The notes under the pieces are model-generated. The model did no database searches. It saw only the letters and a program-made list of their open reading frames with translations, and was not told where the DNA came from. Source: Apoderus coryli (taxonomy: Eukaryota > Arthropoda > Insecta > Coleoptera > Attelabidae). From it: a stretch of DNA of 64,000 bases. The stretch spans positions 23,160,001 to 23,224,000 of the forward strand of contig OU452198.1 of the NCBI GenBank assembly GCA_911728435.2, read 5' to 3'. Position 1 is the stretch's first letter; each line of letters opens with the position of its first letter. This document shows, piece by piece, positions 21,751-33,278 of this stretch. The translations under genes were made by a program, and so were the position numbers.

Positions 21751-23710
21751 ATTTGTTTTTTTGCATATTTACAATTTACGCATGCGTTTCTCGCACAAAA
21801 GGCAGTTTTATTTTTGAATGCTTTACACAACATAAGTTTTTGAGGTATGAAATATTAGTAAGTTTCATTGAGTTGTAGATTTTTTCTCACAAATTTTTTT
21901 GACAGTTGAGAAATAAATTTGTAAATGATTCATCGCCGAAGATAATTTTGAAATATGTTGGTTTTGTTTTTAATAGAAAATGCAAGTGAGGTGAGTGGTA
22001 GGTAATTATGTTCGAACAGCTCAGATGAAATTTGAGTTAGAAACGATAATGTTTTAGTTACTCATTGTTTTATAAAGCTAATGATTACACTAATTATATC
22101 GATTTTTTATTCATTTTTTTAAATATTCAATTTTAGTTAATATTAAAAGCAAATAGTTATTGTATATGATTTGTGATGATTAAAACAGCATTGGTAGATA
22201 GATCTTATTTGTTATAGTGATATTTTTAATATGTTGAAATTAGTATTAATATAGTATACAGGGTTTTTGAACATAATGTCAAAATTATAAATACTTTTCA
22301 TTTTCATATGATTTAATTGATGTAGTTTATTTAAATTAAAAAATAATTTCAATGGTATATTTATTTGGAATAAATCAAATATTGATATTTGTTAACATTT
22401 GTTTTATTATCAATGTAGGTACAATAACACTATCAATTTTTTTAAAATTTTAATTATAAAATATATACATTATTGAAATGAATTTTTACGGAAGAATGAT
22501 AAATGAATATGAAATGAACTATAAATATCTATGTATATATACATGTTTTTAATGCAAAAAAGTCTTGAGATATACATCGTTAAATTAGTTATTTCAGACG
22601 GTGGATGATTTTTAATTTTAATAAAATCGATTCGTTTAGAGAAATTTCATGTTGAGTTTTTATTTGAATTTGTTTTATATTTTAAAAATTATTTGTTATA
22701 TCAACATTATTTTAATTTAAAAAGTTAATTTAAAATTGGAAAATTTATTTAAAACAAATCATTAGCCTTCTGAAATAATCAATACATTATGATGATTTAT
22801 ATTGTACATATATGTTGAAACTAATATAATTAAGAAAAAAATTGGAAGTTAGATTATACTAAACAGAAATGGTCTCTAATAATTAAAATATAATATTCAC
22901 TACCTGGATATAATACAAAACGAAATATTAATAATAGTGTTTATGTAATTAGAACAAAATATTTCACTCAACGAATCTGTGGAAATTATGTATTTTTGCA
23001 AAGTAGTAATTTCTGGCAAAATTGGTGATCCATACATTTCTTAAAGTGTATATTAAACGTTTGCATGAGTTTACACTGTATTCCAGATGAATGGAAAGCA
23101 TTAGAATTTTGAAAACGGTAGGAGGTACAATATCTATTAAATTAAAGAAAAGTTGTACAATTTAAACATCTTTTAAATGGAGTTTTAAAAAGTAAACTAA
23201 TTGTAGCTGTTTTCGACAGTATTTGAAAAAACGATATTTTGGATTTTAGCTTTTATTTGTGACAAAACATATAAATTATGATAATCATTTTCTCATTGTT
23301 ATTTTTTGAAGATAAAAAGATAGTGTTTATAAATTTTCACTATGACGTTTCGTTTTTGGAAAACCATAATCAAGTTGGTTTCTTTAAATATGGCCTAAAC
23401 TATTTTATTATTAAATTTAAATGTAATGGTTTAATTATTGAAGAAAAATGGTTTTAGTTTGACATGTAACTGACTGGACTGAATTCAAATTAGTAGGCTT
23501 TTTTTTTGTTGGTATTTAGAATTATTTAATTATTATTTGACAATTTATTTCTGTTTTAGTACAACATTTTATTCGGTTCTTTAATTTAGGTGAAATAGTT
23601 GTGCTTTTTGAAGTTATTAAAACACGCTTTACTCAGATGAATGTTGTATGCAAAATAAGTGCCAAACTATGGTGAATTTTCCTGTATAATGTGAAATAAC
23701 AGCTAAAAAA
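21751..23710. repeat. 1.96-kb tandem duplication, copy 1
   Basis: Begins ATTTGTTTTTTTGCATATTT and recurs from 23711 at an offset of 1960 bp with only scattered differences. It includes, in reverse orientation, a member of the interspersed family also seen at 38278-38720 and 38960-39180. No coding frame. Confidence 0.9.
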
Positions 23711-25671
23711 ATTTGTTTTTTTGCATATTTACAATTTACGCATGCGTTTCTCGCACAAAAGGCAGTTTTATTTTTGAATGCTTTACACAACATAAGTTTT
23801 TGAGGTATGAAATATTAGTAACTTTCATTGAGTTGTAGATTTTTTCTCACAAATTTTTTTGACAGTTGAGAAATAAATTTGAAAATGATTCATCGCCGAA
23901 GATAATTTTGAAATATGTTGGTTTTGTTTTTAATAGAAAATGCAAGTGAGGTGAGTGGTAGGTAATTATGTTCGAACAGCTCAGATGAAATTTGAGTTAG
24001 AAACGATAATGTTTTAGTTACTCATTGTTTTATAAAGCTAATGATTACACTAATTATATCGATTTTTTATTCATTTTTTTAAATATTCAATTTTAGTTAA
24101 TATTAAAAGCAAATAGTTATTGTATATGATTTGTGATGATTAAAACAGCATTGGTAGATAGATCTTATTTGTTATAGTGATATTTTTAATATGTTGAAAT
24201 TAGTATTAATATAGTATACAGGGTTTTTGAACATAATGTCAAAATTATAAATACTTTTCATTTTCATATGATTTAATTGATGTAGTTTATTTAAATTAAA
24301 AAATAATTTCAATGGTATATTTATTTGGAATAAATCAAATATTGATATTTGTTAACATTTGTTTTATTATCAATGTAGGTACAATAACACTATCAATTTT
24401 TTTTAAATTTTAATTATAAAATATATACATTATTGAAATGAATTTTTACGGAACAATGATAAATGAATATGAAATGAACTATAAATATCTATGTATATAT
24501 ACATGTTTTTAATGCAAAAAAGTCTTGAGATATACATCGTTAAATTAGTTATTTCAGACGGTGGATGATTTTTAATTTTAATAAAATCGATTCGTTTAGA
24601 GAAATTTCATGTTGAGTTTTTATTTGAATTTGTTTTATATTTTAAAAATTATTTGTTATATCAACATTATTTTAATTTAAAAAGTTAATTTAAAATTGGA
24701 AAATTTATTTAAAACAAATCATTAGCCTTCTGAAATAATCAATACATTATGATGATTTATATTGTACATATATGTTGAAACTAATATAATTAAGAAAAAA
24801 ATTGGAAGTTAGATTATACTAAACAGAAATGGTCTCTAATAATTAAAATATAATATTCACTACCTGGATATAATACAAAACGAAATATTAATAATAGTGT
24901 TTATGTAATTAGAACAAAATATTTCACTCAACGAATCTGTGGAAATTATGTATTTTTGCAAAGTAGTAATTTCTGGCAAAATTGGTGATCCATACATTTC
25001 TGAAAGTGTATATTAAACGTTTGCATGAGTTTACACTGTATTCCAGATAAGAATGGAAAGCATTAGAATTTTGGAAACGGTAGGAGGTACAATATCTATT
25101 AAATTAAAGAAAAGTTGTACAATTTAAACATCTTTTAAATGGAGTTTTAAAAAGTAAACTAATTGTAGCTGTTTTCGACAGTATTTGAAAAAACGATATT
25201 TTGGATTTTAGCTTTTATTTGTGACAAAACATATAAATTATGATAATCATTTTCTCATTGTTATTTTTTGAAGATAAAAAGATAGTGTTTATAAATTTTC
25301 ACTATGACGTTTCGTTTTTGGAAAACCATAATCAAGTTGGTTTCTTTAAATATGGCCTAAACTATTTTATTATTAAATTTAAATGTAATGGTTTAATTAT
25401 TGAAGAAAAATGGTTTTAGTTTGACATGTAACTGACTGGACTGAATTCAAATTAGTAGGCTTTTTTTTTGTTGGTATTTAGAATTATTTAATTATTATTT
25501 GACAATTTATTTCTGTTTTAGTACAACATTTTATTCGGTTCTTTAATTTAGGTGAAATAGTTGTGCTTTTTGAAGTTATTAAAACACGCTTTACTCAGAT
25601 GAATGTTGTATGCAAAATAAGTGCCAAACTATGGTGAATTTTCCTGTATAATGTGAAATAACAGCTAAAAA
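23711..25671. repeat. 1.96-kb tandem duplication, copy 2
   Basis: Second copy. The differences I noticed are single bases and a 2-bp indel near 25050. It diverges after AACAGCTAAAAA into another copy of the interspersed family. Confidence 0.9.
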
Positions 25672-27130
25672 CACTGAATTTTTTTTTAAACTATTATATG
25701 TGATATATTACTTATTTGAAAATAACTTTAAATTTAATAATAAAAAATTCAGTGCCGTATTTAACGAAATTAACATGATGATGGTCTTTAAAAAACGAAA
25801 CGTCTTACTGAAAATTTGTTAATGCTATCTTATTTTTCTAAATTAGTTGATATTGTAATTCTTATAGTCTCCAAGATTTCAATGAGATTGTTCTCTTATT
25901 TTGGACACAGTATATGTAAATATAAAATTAATGAAATAATTTTTACAATAACAATTAGATCATTGATTTTTTTGTCTGTAATTATATTAAAAATTAATGG
26001 TATACCTTTTTTGTTGTTGGAATTGGGTTAAATTTATTCCTTGCCTAAACACAAATTAGGTATATAAATGGCAGCATAATCATAGAATTGTTGTGGTATT
26101 ATTGTCTTAGTCATTCAATGTTTGGCATCCTAAAATTCAGAAGTATGTCAAATTGTAAATTTTTAAAATTCAATAATGTAGAAACGGTGTGATGTTTTGA
26201 AAATTTAAATCATTGACGGTGATTGAATATTTAAAAAAAAAACAATTATTTTAACAAATTGATTGATACAGTTACAGGATAGTAATAAACTGTATGATAT
26301 ACTACTAAAAATAGACATAAAACAGGTTTTTCTGCAATTACAATAAGTGTTTAGAAAAATGGGTTTATATTTGTTCTTGTAATTATTTTTTAATCATAAA
26401 ATATAATTTTATGCAAAGTGAAAGGTGAAAGTAGATATTAATTTCCGGTGTAAGTGGAAGTGGCTGAAATATTATAATATCATAGAATTATACAAACTGG
26501 ATTGTTTTAAGCAAACATATTAATTTTCAAAGTAATTGTATGTTTAGTTTTGCCAAAATTTCGAATATAGCATTGATCAATACCTATGTACAATGTATTA
26601 TTATACCTTATTATAAAATGTTGTTTCATTAATGTTTGTTTGGCAGCTGAAAATAATTATATGAATAAATTTTAAGTTTTACAGAATTATTCGAGGTAAT
26701 ATCTTGGAATTTTAATTGTCCATACATTTTTCAATTGTGTAGCATGCACACAGAAGAATTTTTGTATTATTTCTGTGATGATATATTGTGTTTTGTCGTG
26801 GATATCTTTTTCATTGAATATGTTTTCTGTACTGTGGGATATCTAAAAACAAATAATAATATGAGTATGTTGTGAAAATTGAATAAATGTATTTACTTTA
26901 GAATTTTAACGCTTAATAATAATTGGCATAGTATAATATATATATACAAAATAACATGCTGTATTATCTTTATGACGACATATTTTGTATTTGGAGTCGA
27001 CATCATCTTCATTGAATTTGCTTTGTGTGTTATGGTGTATTTCGGGAAAATTTTTTGAATATTACTAAAAAGCAATATGTCATGAATATTTTGACAAAAA
27101 ATGAAGAAATCTTGGAATTTTAACTGTTAA
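25672..27130. other. AT-rich repeats, no supported gene
   Basis: Holds a family member with GATGATGGTCTTTAAAAAACG and the TIR-like word CTTATTTTGGACACAGTATA near 25895-25915. Two related blocks (26740-26850 and 26960-27075) have acceptor-like ends but no consistent coding. Confidence 0.6.
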
Positions 27131-27138
27131 TTAATGTT

Positions 27139-27936
27139 GGAATGATGTATTATATTATTATTATGTACTATCCTTTGGAGTCCATTTTGCGAGTATGTGA
27201 TTGAATCAATTGAGTGAAACTAATGAATACATTTTGTTAGAACTATACAATATTATTTGTATTTGAATGTGAATTTCAAGCGTTGATTATAATTGTATTT
27301 AGAATCCTTTTTTACAGTATAATAAAATTTAAAACTAACTCAAATGTTCAGAATAATTTAATTAACAAATATTGAAAATTTAGAAATTATGTGTAAGTTA
27401 AAAATAGTTTTACAAATATATAGATATTTTTTTATTAACTTTTTTGCATTTTAATTAATTCATTATTGAAATATAAGAACAAAATAAAAATTATAATTCT
27501 GTGGTTGGATGGCAACATTATTGAAGTGTTGAATTTTGGAATGATGTATTATATTATTATTATGTACTATCCTTTGGAGTCCATTTTGCGAGTATGTGAT
27601 TGAATCAATTGAGTGAAACTAATGAATACATTTTGTTAGAACTATACAATATTATTTGTATTTGAATGTGAATTTCAAGCGTTGATTATAATTGTATTTA
27701 GAATCCTTTTTTACAGTATAATAAAATTTAAAACTAACTCAAATGTGACAGAATAATTTAATTAACAAATATTGAAAATTTAGAAATTATGTGTAAGTTA
27801 AAAATAGTTTTACAAATATATAGATATTTTTTTATTAACTTTTTTGCATTTTAATTAATTCATTATTGAAATATAAGAACAAAATAAAAATTATAATTCT
27901 GTGGTTGGATGGCAACATTATTGAAGTGTTGAATTT
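27139..27936. repeat. 399-bp tandem duplication
   Basis: Two consecutive copies (27139-27537 and 27538-27936) starting GGAATGATGTATTATATT, almost identical; one visible change is AATGTTCAG against AATGTGACAG. Confidence 0.9.
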
Positions 27937-28320
27937 TTGGTAATTTGTAGCGTCAAAACAATTATACAATATTCGAAAGAAGTAGTCCATACTGAAGTGG
28001 AGTAGAATAGTTAAATATTTTTTTTTTTTTTTTTTTTGAGAAATTTGAAACGCCATTGTTATGTGAAATTGCAATCAAGTGTTTTCGTGGGGAAAAATTT
28101 TTAGAATTTCGATGATTTATAAGAAGAAAAATGTTACAAAGCTTACATTAGTAATAATGTGAACTTTTTAAGTTCATTAGTTTTAGTTTAAATATTTAAC
28201 AACGACAATTAATTTAACAATAAAAAGAATTTTTGTTTTTTCGCACAGTGAGTTAATAAATAAGATTCCCAAAATAATATGTACTAATTTAGTTAAATAA
28301 CATAGCTTTTCGTCAATTTT
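27937..28320. other. AT-rich with a long T-run
   Basis: Contains a T-run near 28019-28037. No gene seen. Confidence 0.6.
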
Positions 28321-28328
28321 CTCTTATA

Positions 28329-28430
28329 ACCACTGATGATGCAGCCCGGAGCTGTGAAACATGTATGGTGACATTTGTTGAGGATTTTTATTAAATTTAT
28401 TGTGTGGAGGTCGACTTTTATTTCAAGAAT
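28329..28430 (+). ncRNA. Hammerhead-like motif in a Penelope terminus
   Basis: ACCA, CTGATGA (28333-28339), stem GCAGC/GCTGT with loop CCGGA, GAAA (28356-28359), a short ACATGT stem III, then A and TGGT pairing with ACCA. This is the hammerhead layout; Penelope-like elements are known to carry such motifs. One unpaired T sits between CTGATGA and stem II. The tail AATTTATTGTGTGGAGGTCG resembles the end of the element at 30980-31029. Confidence 0.55.
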
Positions 28431-29040
28431 ATTTAATTATACAATAGAAATAAATATTTGAAATAATTATGCTTGGAATATAATATTGAAGTATAAAAGT
28501 ACTTCCATATGGTTTTATTTTTTTGATTTAATTTTTTTAAAACAAATAATTTTCATTGGGAATGTCATTCAACCATAGAATTATAATTTTGAATTTCATA
28601 ATAATAATATAAAGTAATTATCTGAGGAGGATATAATGAAATAGCACAACTCGATAATGACAACATAATGTATGTTAACCAATAGAGGTCCATATCAAAA
28701 GAGGCGCTTAAATTTTTTTGTTAATAAGAGCTTTTAGAAATATCTCAATTATTAACAATTTTAAGATATTCTCAACTCAGATTTTATTTAAAAAAAAATA
28801 TATCCTCAACTCAAATTTTTAATGTTTTATTTAAATGGTCACATCAATATTAATAACCAATTGTAAACATATCAATAGACATGATGCAAACATATTAATT
28901 TTGCTAATAAGAGACTAAAAAATCTCAATTATTAGCTAAATTTATGTAATTCTCAAGCTGAAATAATGATAAAAAGAGTATACTAAATTATCAACAGCGA
29001 GATTGCATGTTATTAATGTGATATGACTGGAAATATATAC
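28431..29040. other. AT-rich, Helitron 3' flank
   Basis: Downstream of the Helitron stop codon on the minus strand. The Helitron 3' hairpin and CTRR end should lie here or further left, but I could not identify them. Confidence 0.5.
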
Positions 29041-29225
29041 TTAACGTACAATTTCCGTAAAAACAATGTTTTTAGTGTAGATCTCATCAGAAGTAGGGCG
29101 TAATTTACCTTGTGAGCTGGTGTTCTCTACACAAACATGTACACAATCGAAACCTTTCGTACGACTGAAGGCAGTGTACATCATCCCATGGGTAAATACA
29201 GGATAAGGTAAATAAATACCTATCT
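29041..29225 (-). pseudogene. Helitron exon 7, helicase C-terminus
   Basis: Continues the helicase across the insertion in the same frame once one target duplication is removed: IYLPYPVFTHGMMYTAFSRT, the family's GQLYVALSR-type motif VI in variant form, then FDCVHVCVENTSSQGKL, TKNIVFTEIVR and TAA at 29041-29043. The KNIVxxEI ending is usual for Helitron helicases, so this is the real C-terminus. Confidence 0.8.
29214..29225. repeat. 12-bp target duplication, left
   Basis: AAATACCTATCT, repeated at 31030-31041 on the other side of the Penelope-like element. Confidence 0.85.
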
Positions 29226-30146
29226 ATAAATAATACTCTCGCATTCATGAATACCATACATAACCGTATACAGTTCACCGTAGAGATAGAGAACAATCAT
29301 AGCCTACCTTTTCTGGACGTAAGAATCCATCGAAACTCTAACCATTTGTCATACTCGATATACCACAAGAGCACAAGTACAGATGTCACTATACCATTCA
29401 CTTCGAACCACCCATATTCTCATAAATTTGCTGCTTTCAATTCATTCTTCTATAGATTGTTCAATATACCAATGTCGCCTCAACACTTTAATGAAGAACT
29501 CTCCATTATATACCATCTGGCAAAAACCAATGGATATCCAATTGCAACAATTAATAGAATTTACTACAAAAACATAAATAAATTTATACATAAAAATCTA
29601 ATGGACACCACTACTAGAACATTACCTAAATTCTACCCAATTACATATATACACCCATTTTGTATACAACTAAAAAAGATTTACGACCAGTATAACATAA
29701 ACATATGCTTTCGTACAAGCAACACTATCAATCTCTCTCTTAACAATAGCAAAGACAAATCTCACTGGTCCTCAAAATCCGGAGTGTATTCTCTTAAATG
29801 TGGAGACCCTAATTGTGCGGCTGAGTATGTTGGTCAGTCAGGTAGAGCACTCAAAACTAGAATTGACGAACATCACAAAATCATCACTAAAGCAAAATCA
29901 CAGAACCATACCAACATAAATAGCAAATCATCCTTCGCAAACCACATTATAAATTTTAATCATAACTTCGATCCCACAAGAGATGTTACACTTTTACACA
30001 TATGTAACAAAGGCACGTTGTTAAACACCCTTGAAATTATGGAGATAACTATTAAAAATAACACACCTTCAATCATTTGCCTTAATGAACAGACTGACTT
30101 TACATCTACTAAATTCTTCAAGTCTCTTTCTATCACAGATAAATAA
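29226..30146 (+). pseudogene. PLE RT thumb plus GIY-YIG endonuclease
   Basis: Open from the truncation point. The first Met is at 29247 but is not the native start. Residues 1-60 (from that Met) hold IQFTVEIENNHSLPFLDVRI, the PLE RT thumb lead-in. The GIY-YIG domain spans about 178-270: SGVYSLKC (179-181 = GVY), CGDPNC, EYVGQSGR (YVG at 194-196), R200, R205 and a trailing H-rich helix, then EIMEI. This nuclease nicks target DNA for reverse transcription. The palm and fingers, with the catalytic aspartates, are missing, so the copy cannot move by itself. Confidence 0.85.
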
Positions 30147-30923
30147 CTTATGCATCTCAGTCGAACCTCCATCTGTAACATTAACACATAAACATAATTT
30201 ATAATAAAACAATAAACAAGAACGTATAATTACATGTAACAACCTCTCATAATAGATTATAACATGATGATGCTATTACGGTCACGTGTATCAACATTTA
30301 AATATAACTTAGAGATGCTTGATTGGTTGCATATCGGCATTGTGTTTGTTTATTGAATGTATAACCATTGTCAAAGACATCTATGAATAAATTTGTAGAA
30401 CTAATCGTTTACTATACCACAAAAGATAACTGTAATAACAAATATAAACTTGTGCTTCCTGTATAGATTGTAGTTTTCTAGATAACATATACATATTGTT
30501 AATGTTGAAGTCTGCAAAATAAGACAGCGCTCAAAACAATAAATTCATATAGTTATTTATTTAATTATACCTCCACCCACTAGAGGGATCAACATACATA
30601 CCACCAATTTTGAATATTATTATTATTAACAATCGAAATATCAACCATTTTGTCTATCAGGTACTGCGTAGAAAGACAGACCACAACTTTGTTAAAAAAT
30701 TCTATTCTGCAATGATCACAAAAAAGAAAAACCAGATATAACATATGTTAACATGATTTTATTTTAATAACATTAACAAAAATTTTTTCCTCAAAATGGT
30801 GAGTTATTTAATTACAACAACGTAACTACATTATAACAAAAAAGGTCCTTTTTCAGACTTCAACACATTACTCTCAACCTAGTCATATGTAATATTTGCA
30901 AATACAATTTTCTCTCGAAATTT

Positions 30924-31015
30924 ACCACTGATGATGAAGCTAGTGAGCTTCGAAACATGTTTGGATGTAACACATTGAGTGTAACGTATTAAATTGATTT
31001 TGTGGAGTCAGACTT
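30924..31015 (+). ncRNA. Hammerhead-like motif at PLE 3' end
   Basis: ACCA, CTGATGA (30928-30934), one unpaired T, stem GAAGCT/AGCTTC with loop AGTG, GAAA (30952-30955 in CGAAAC), ACATGT, then TTGG partly pairing ACCA. Same layout as at 28329 although the stem II sequences differ, so the pairing is conserved rather than the bases. Confidence 0.6.
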
Positions 31016-31029
31016 TTATTTCCTACTAC

Positions 31030-31041
31030 AAATACCTATCT
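31030..31041. repeat. 12-bp target duplication, right
   Basis: AAATACCTATCT, matching 29214-29225. Confidence 0.85.
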
Positions 31042-32234
31042 TGTCAAATGTTTGACCTTGGGATTTATTAATTGTCATAGCGTATGCAACTTTAACTGGA
31101 AATTGTCGACGTCGCAACTTGAAAGGAAGAGAGGCGACAGTCTCAGTTAAATCAATACGCGGAATTAAGACAGTCTGATCAGTTAAGGTTCCTGTCATAT
31201 CGATTCGTCTCGCTTCAATGCTATGTTGGTACAATCGAGTAATTAGTAACCGAGTGCCATTGCATAAACTTAGATCGCAATTCATGTTGCGTAGAAGCAT
31301 AACTACAACTCCAACTTTTAAAATCAATTTATGTTCTGGCATGCCATTTGGTTGGAGTGAGTTAAGCGATTCAACAGGATAATTGGCTGCCTCAATTTCT
31401 TCATCGTTTTCATATAAAATTTTGTCCGCACTATAATAGGTAGTCGCAGGACCTTCCATATTTTGAACGATTCCAAAATTTATGGCATTGCAATGTTCGT
31501 TTAGTGGTGCTAGAATGGCACACTTAGGAACAGTTCCTGGTTGCAAATTTGGAAAACAAATTGTCAAAAGTTCCTCTTTGGAAGCCACTAAACATTGTGC
31601 TGGAACCACGAATAGACTTGGTATGGAAGGAATATTGACAGAAGGTAAAGTGTTGTTTCCCAAGTGTAGCAACCATTCGGAAAATTCTCGTTCTTCTGGA
31701 CGTGCTCGCACGTTAGTAACTAATTGCAATTTGGTAAATGCTTGCCACAGAAAGCTGTATTGCAGAGTTTCGGCAACAATCTGTGACCGATATGCATTAG
31801 GCATGACAGGTAATGTTTGACGAAAGTCACCAGAAAGTAGGATAACTTTTCCGCCGAATAATTTGTCGTTGCCGCATAGATCTTTTAAAACTCTGTTGAT
31901 GAGTTCTAACGCTAATCGAGGTATCATTGACATTTCATCAAAAATAATGAGCTTGGCATTTTTGATAGAACGACCATCTTGACTATTAGCTCGCAGTTCT
32001 GAGACAGACGTATCTGTAAGGGGAACTGGAAGTTTAAAGCGAGAGTGTAAAGTCCTACCTTGTTTCATTAAACTGGCGCTAATGCCAGTCCAAGATACAG
32101 GTATTACGGGATGTTCTCTACCATTCAAATACGTAATTAAAGCGTTAAAAACAAAAGTTTTTCCCGCTCCAGCGCAACCAGTGACAGCGAATAAGCGTGG
32201 TTCTACATTGTCATTTTCAACAGCAGTTATAACT
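31030..32234 (-). pseudogene. Helitron exon 7, helicase, main part
   Basis: SF1B Pif1-like helicase: it unwinds DNA during rolling-circle transposition. Acceptor TTTCAG, then VITAVENDNVEPRLF and Walker A GCAGAGKT (32155-32179), IPVSWTGISASL, Walker B LIIFDEMSM, GGKVILLSGDFRQTLPVMP, and the late motif AYAMTINKSQGQTFDKIGI. The frame is intact to 31030, where the inserted element begins and gives a premature CSRK-stop at 31016. Confidence 0.85.
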
Positions 32235-32787
32235 CTGAAACGGAAAAAAAGTATATGTAAAAGGTTGTTGTTGCATAACTGTTAGATGAATTTAAAGTGT
32301 AATTGCAAACGTACAGAGTAGCTATTTATCTACCAAGGGAATTATAATCTAGTATTACCTGTGGTATATACTACCGTGCTTGTAATTTTTCTATGTTTGT
32401 AAAAATAATGTCAGAGTCAGAAATAAATAAAAATTAAAATCGCCTAAAATTGTATTTTAAAAAATTCTTGAAAACGGCTAAAGTTACTTTACTTTTGAAA
32501 ATTTCATTTGAAAGGTATTTAAATTGTACAACTTTTTTTTTTAATTTAACTGACATTGTAAATTTCCACGTTTCCAAGATTCAAATGGTATATTATTCTT
32601 ATTTTGGACACAGTATATAATGCTCTTGAAGAATATCCATTGTTGTTATGGATATGTTAATGCATGTCATTTACAATACAGTATGAAGCAATAATACAAA
32701 AGTTGAAAATAAATGAAAAAGTAATTGTAATTCGGTAGCATTCAAATATTTATAACATTTAAAAAAAAGTAAATTAAAGAAATTTAC

Positions 32788-33217
32788 CTGTCGAAAATGT
32801 TGCGCTGTTCTTCATTTAATTGATCTCGCATTTGAATTCCAGCGAGGAGTTCATCTTGAGGATTTATAGGCACCTCATTTAATTCCAATCTTTCTTGTGG
32901 TTCTGGAAGATTGAAATCAGACAAACGTTTGTTGTTTCTCAACATAATGCTCTGTATAAATGCAAGCGTTTGTTGTTCCGCTCTGTTGTTGTTGTAACCG
33001 CGATGAATGTAATCTTCCATCATACAGTCACGAAAAACTTCCCACAATTCCAATGGATTAGTTACTTCTCCGAAGATCAAGATGTGAGCAAAAAGTCTTC
33101 TAATAACTTTAGGTACTTGGTGCTCTCGAGCTTCTTGTAATGCTCGGTTCCATTCTTGATCATCGTCAAGAAGTAAACGTGCACGGCACGCATCCAGGAA
33201 AGTATCGTACAAAGTTT
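32788..33217 (-). CDS. Helitron exon 6, Rep-helicase linker
   Basis: Acceptor TTGCAG, after a 61-bp intron (33218-33278, phase 1). Reads ETLYDTFLDACRARLLLDDD, QEAREHQVPKVIRRLFAHIL, CMMEDY, then RDQLNEEQRNIFDR, the conserved lead-in to the helicase. Donor CAG|GTAAAT, phase 2. The following intron (32235-32787, 553 bp) contains a member of the interspersed family with a TTATTTTGGACACAGTATAT end. Confidence 0.8.
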
Positions 33218-33278
33218 CTGCAAGTATGCATAAAAAAAGTTTAGCAGAATGAAATACTTGAAAGAAAGAATTCCTTAC

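Larger units (their letters stand above)
29226..31029 (+). mobile_element. 5'-truncated Penelope-like element
   Basis: 1804 bp between 12-bp target duplications. The 5' end cuts into the reverse transcriptase; the 3' part has the GIY-YIG endonuclease, an AT-rich 3' UTR and a hammerhead-like terminal segment. It is inserted antisense in the Helitron helicase. Confidence 0.85.

Noticed and set aside
26693..27075. Two related blocks with acceptor-like ends and open frames
   Set aside because: Related as DNA, but the aligned frame is closed in one copy and no consistent protein results.
28460..29040. Helitron 3' terminus (hairpin plus CTRR)
   Set aside because: Looked for downstream of the stop at 29041; nothing convincing.
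31482..31820. Plus-strand frame opposite the helicase
   Set aside because: Shadow of the minus-strand helicase coding sequence.
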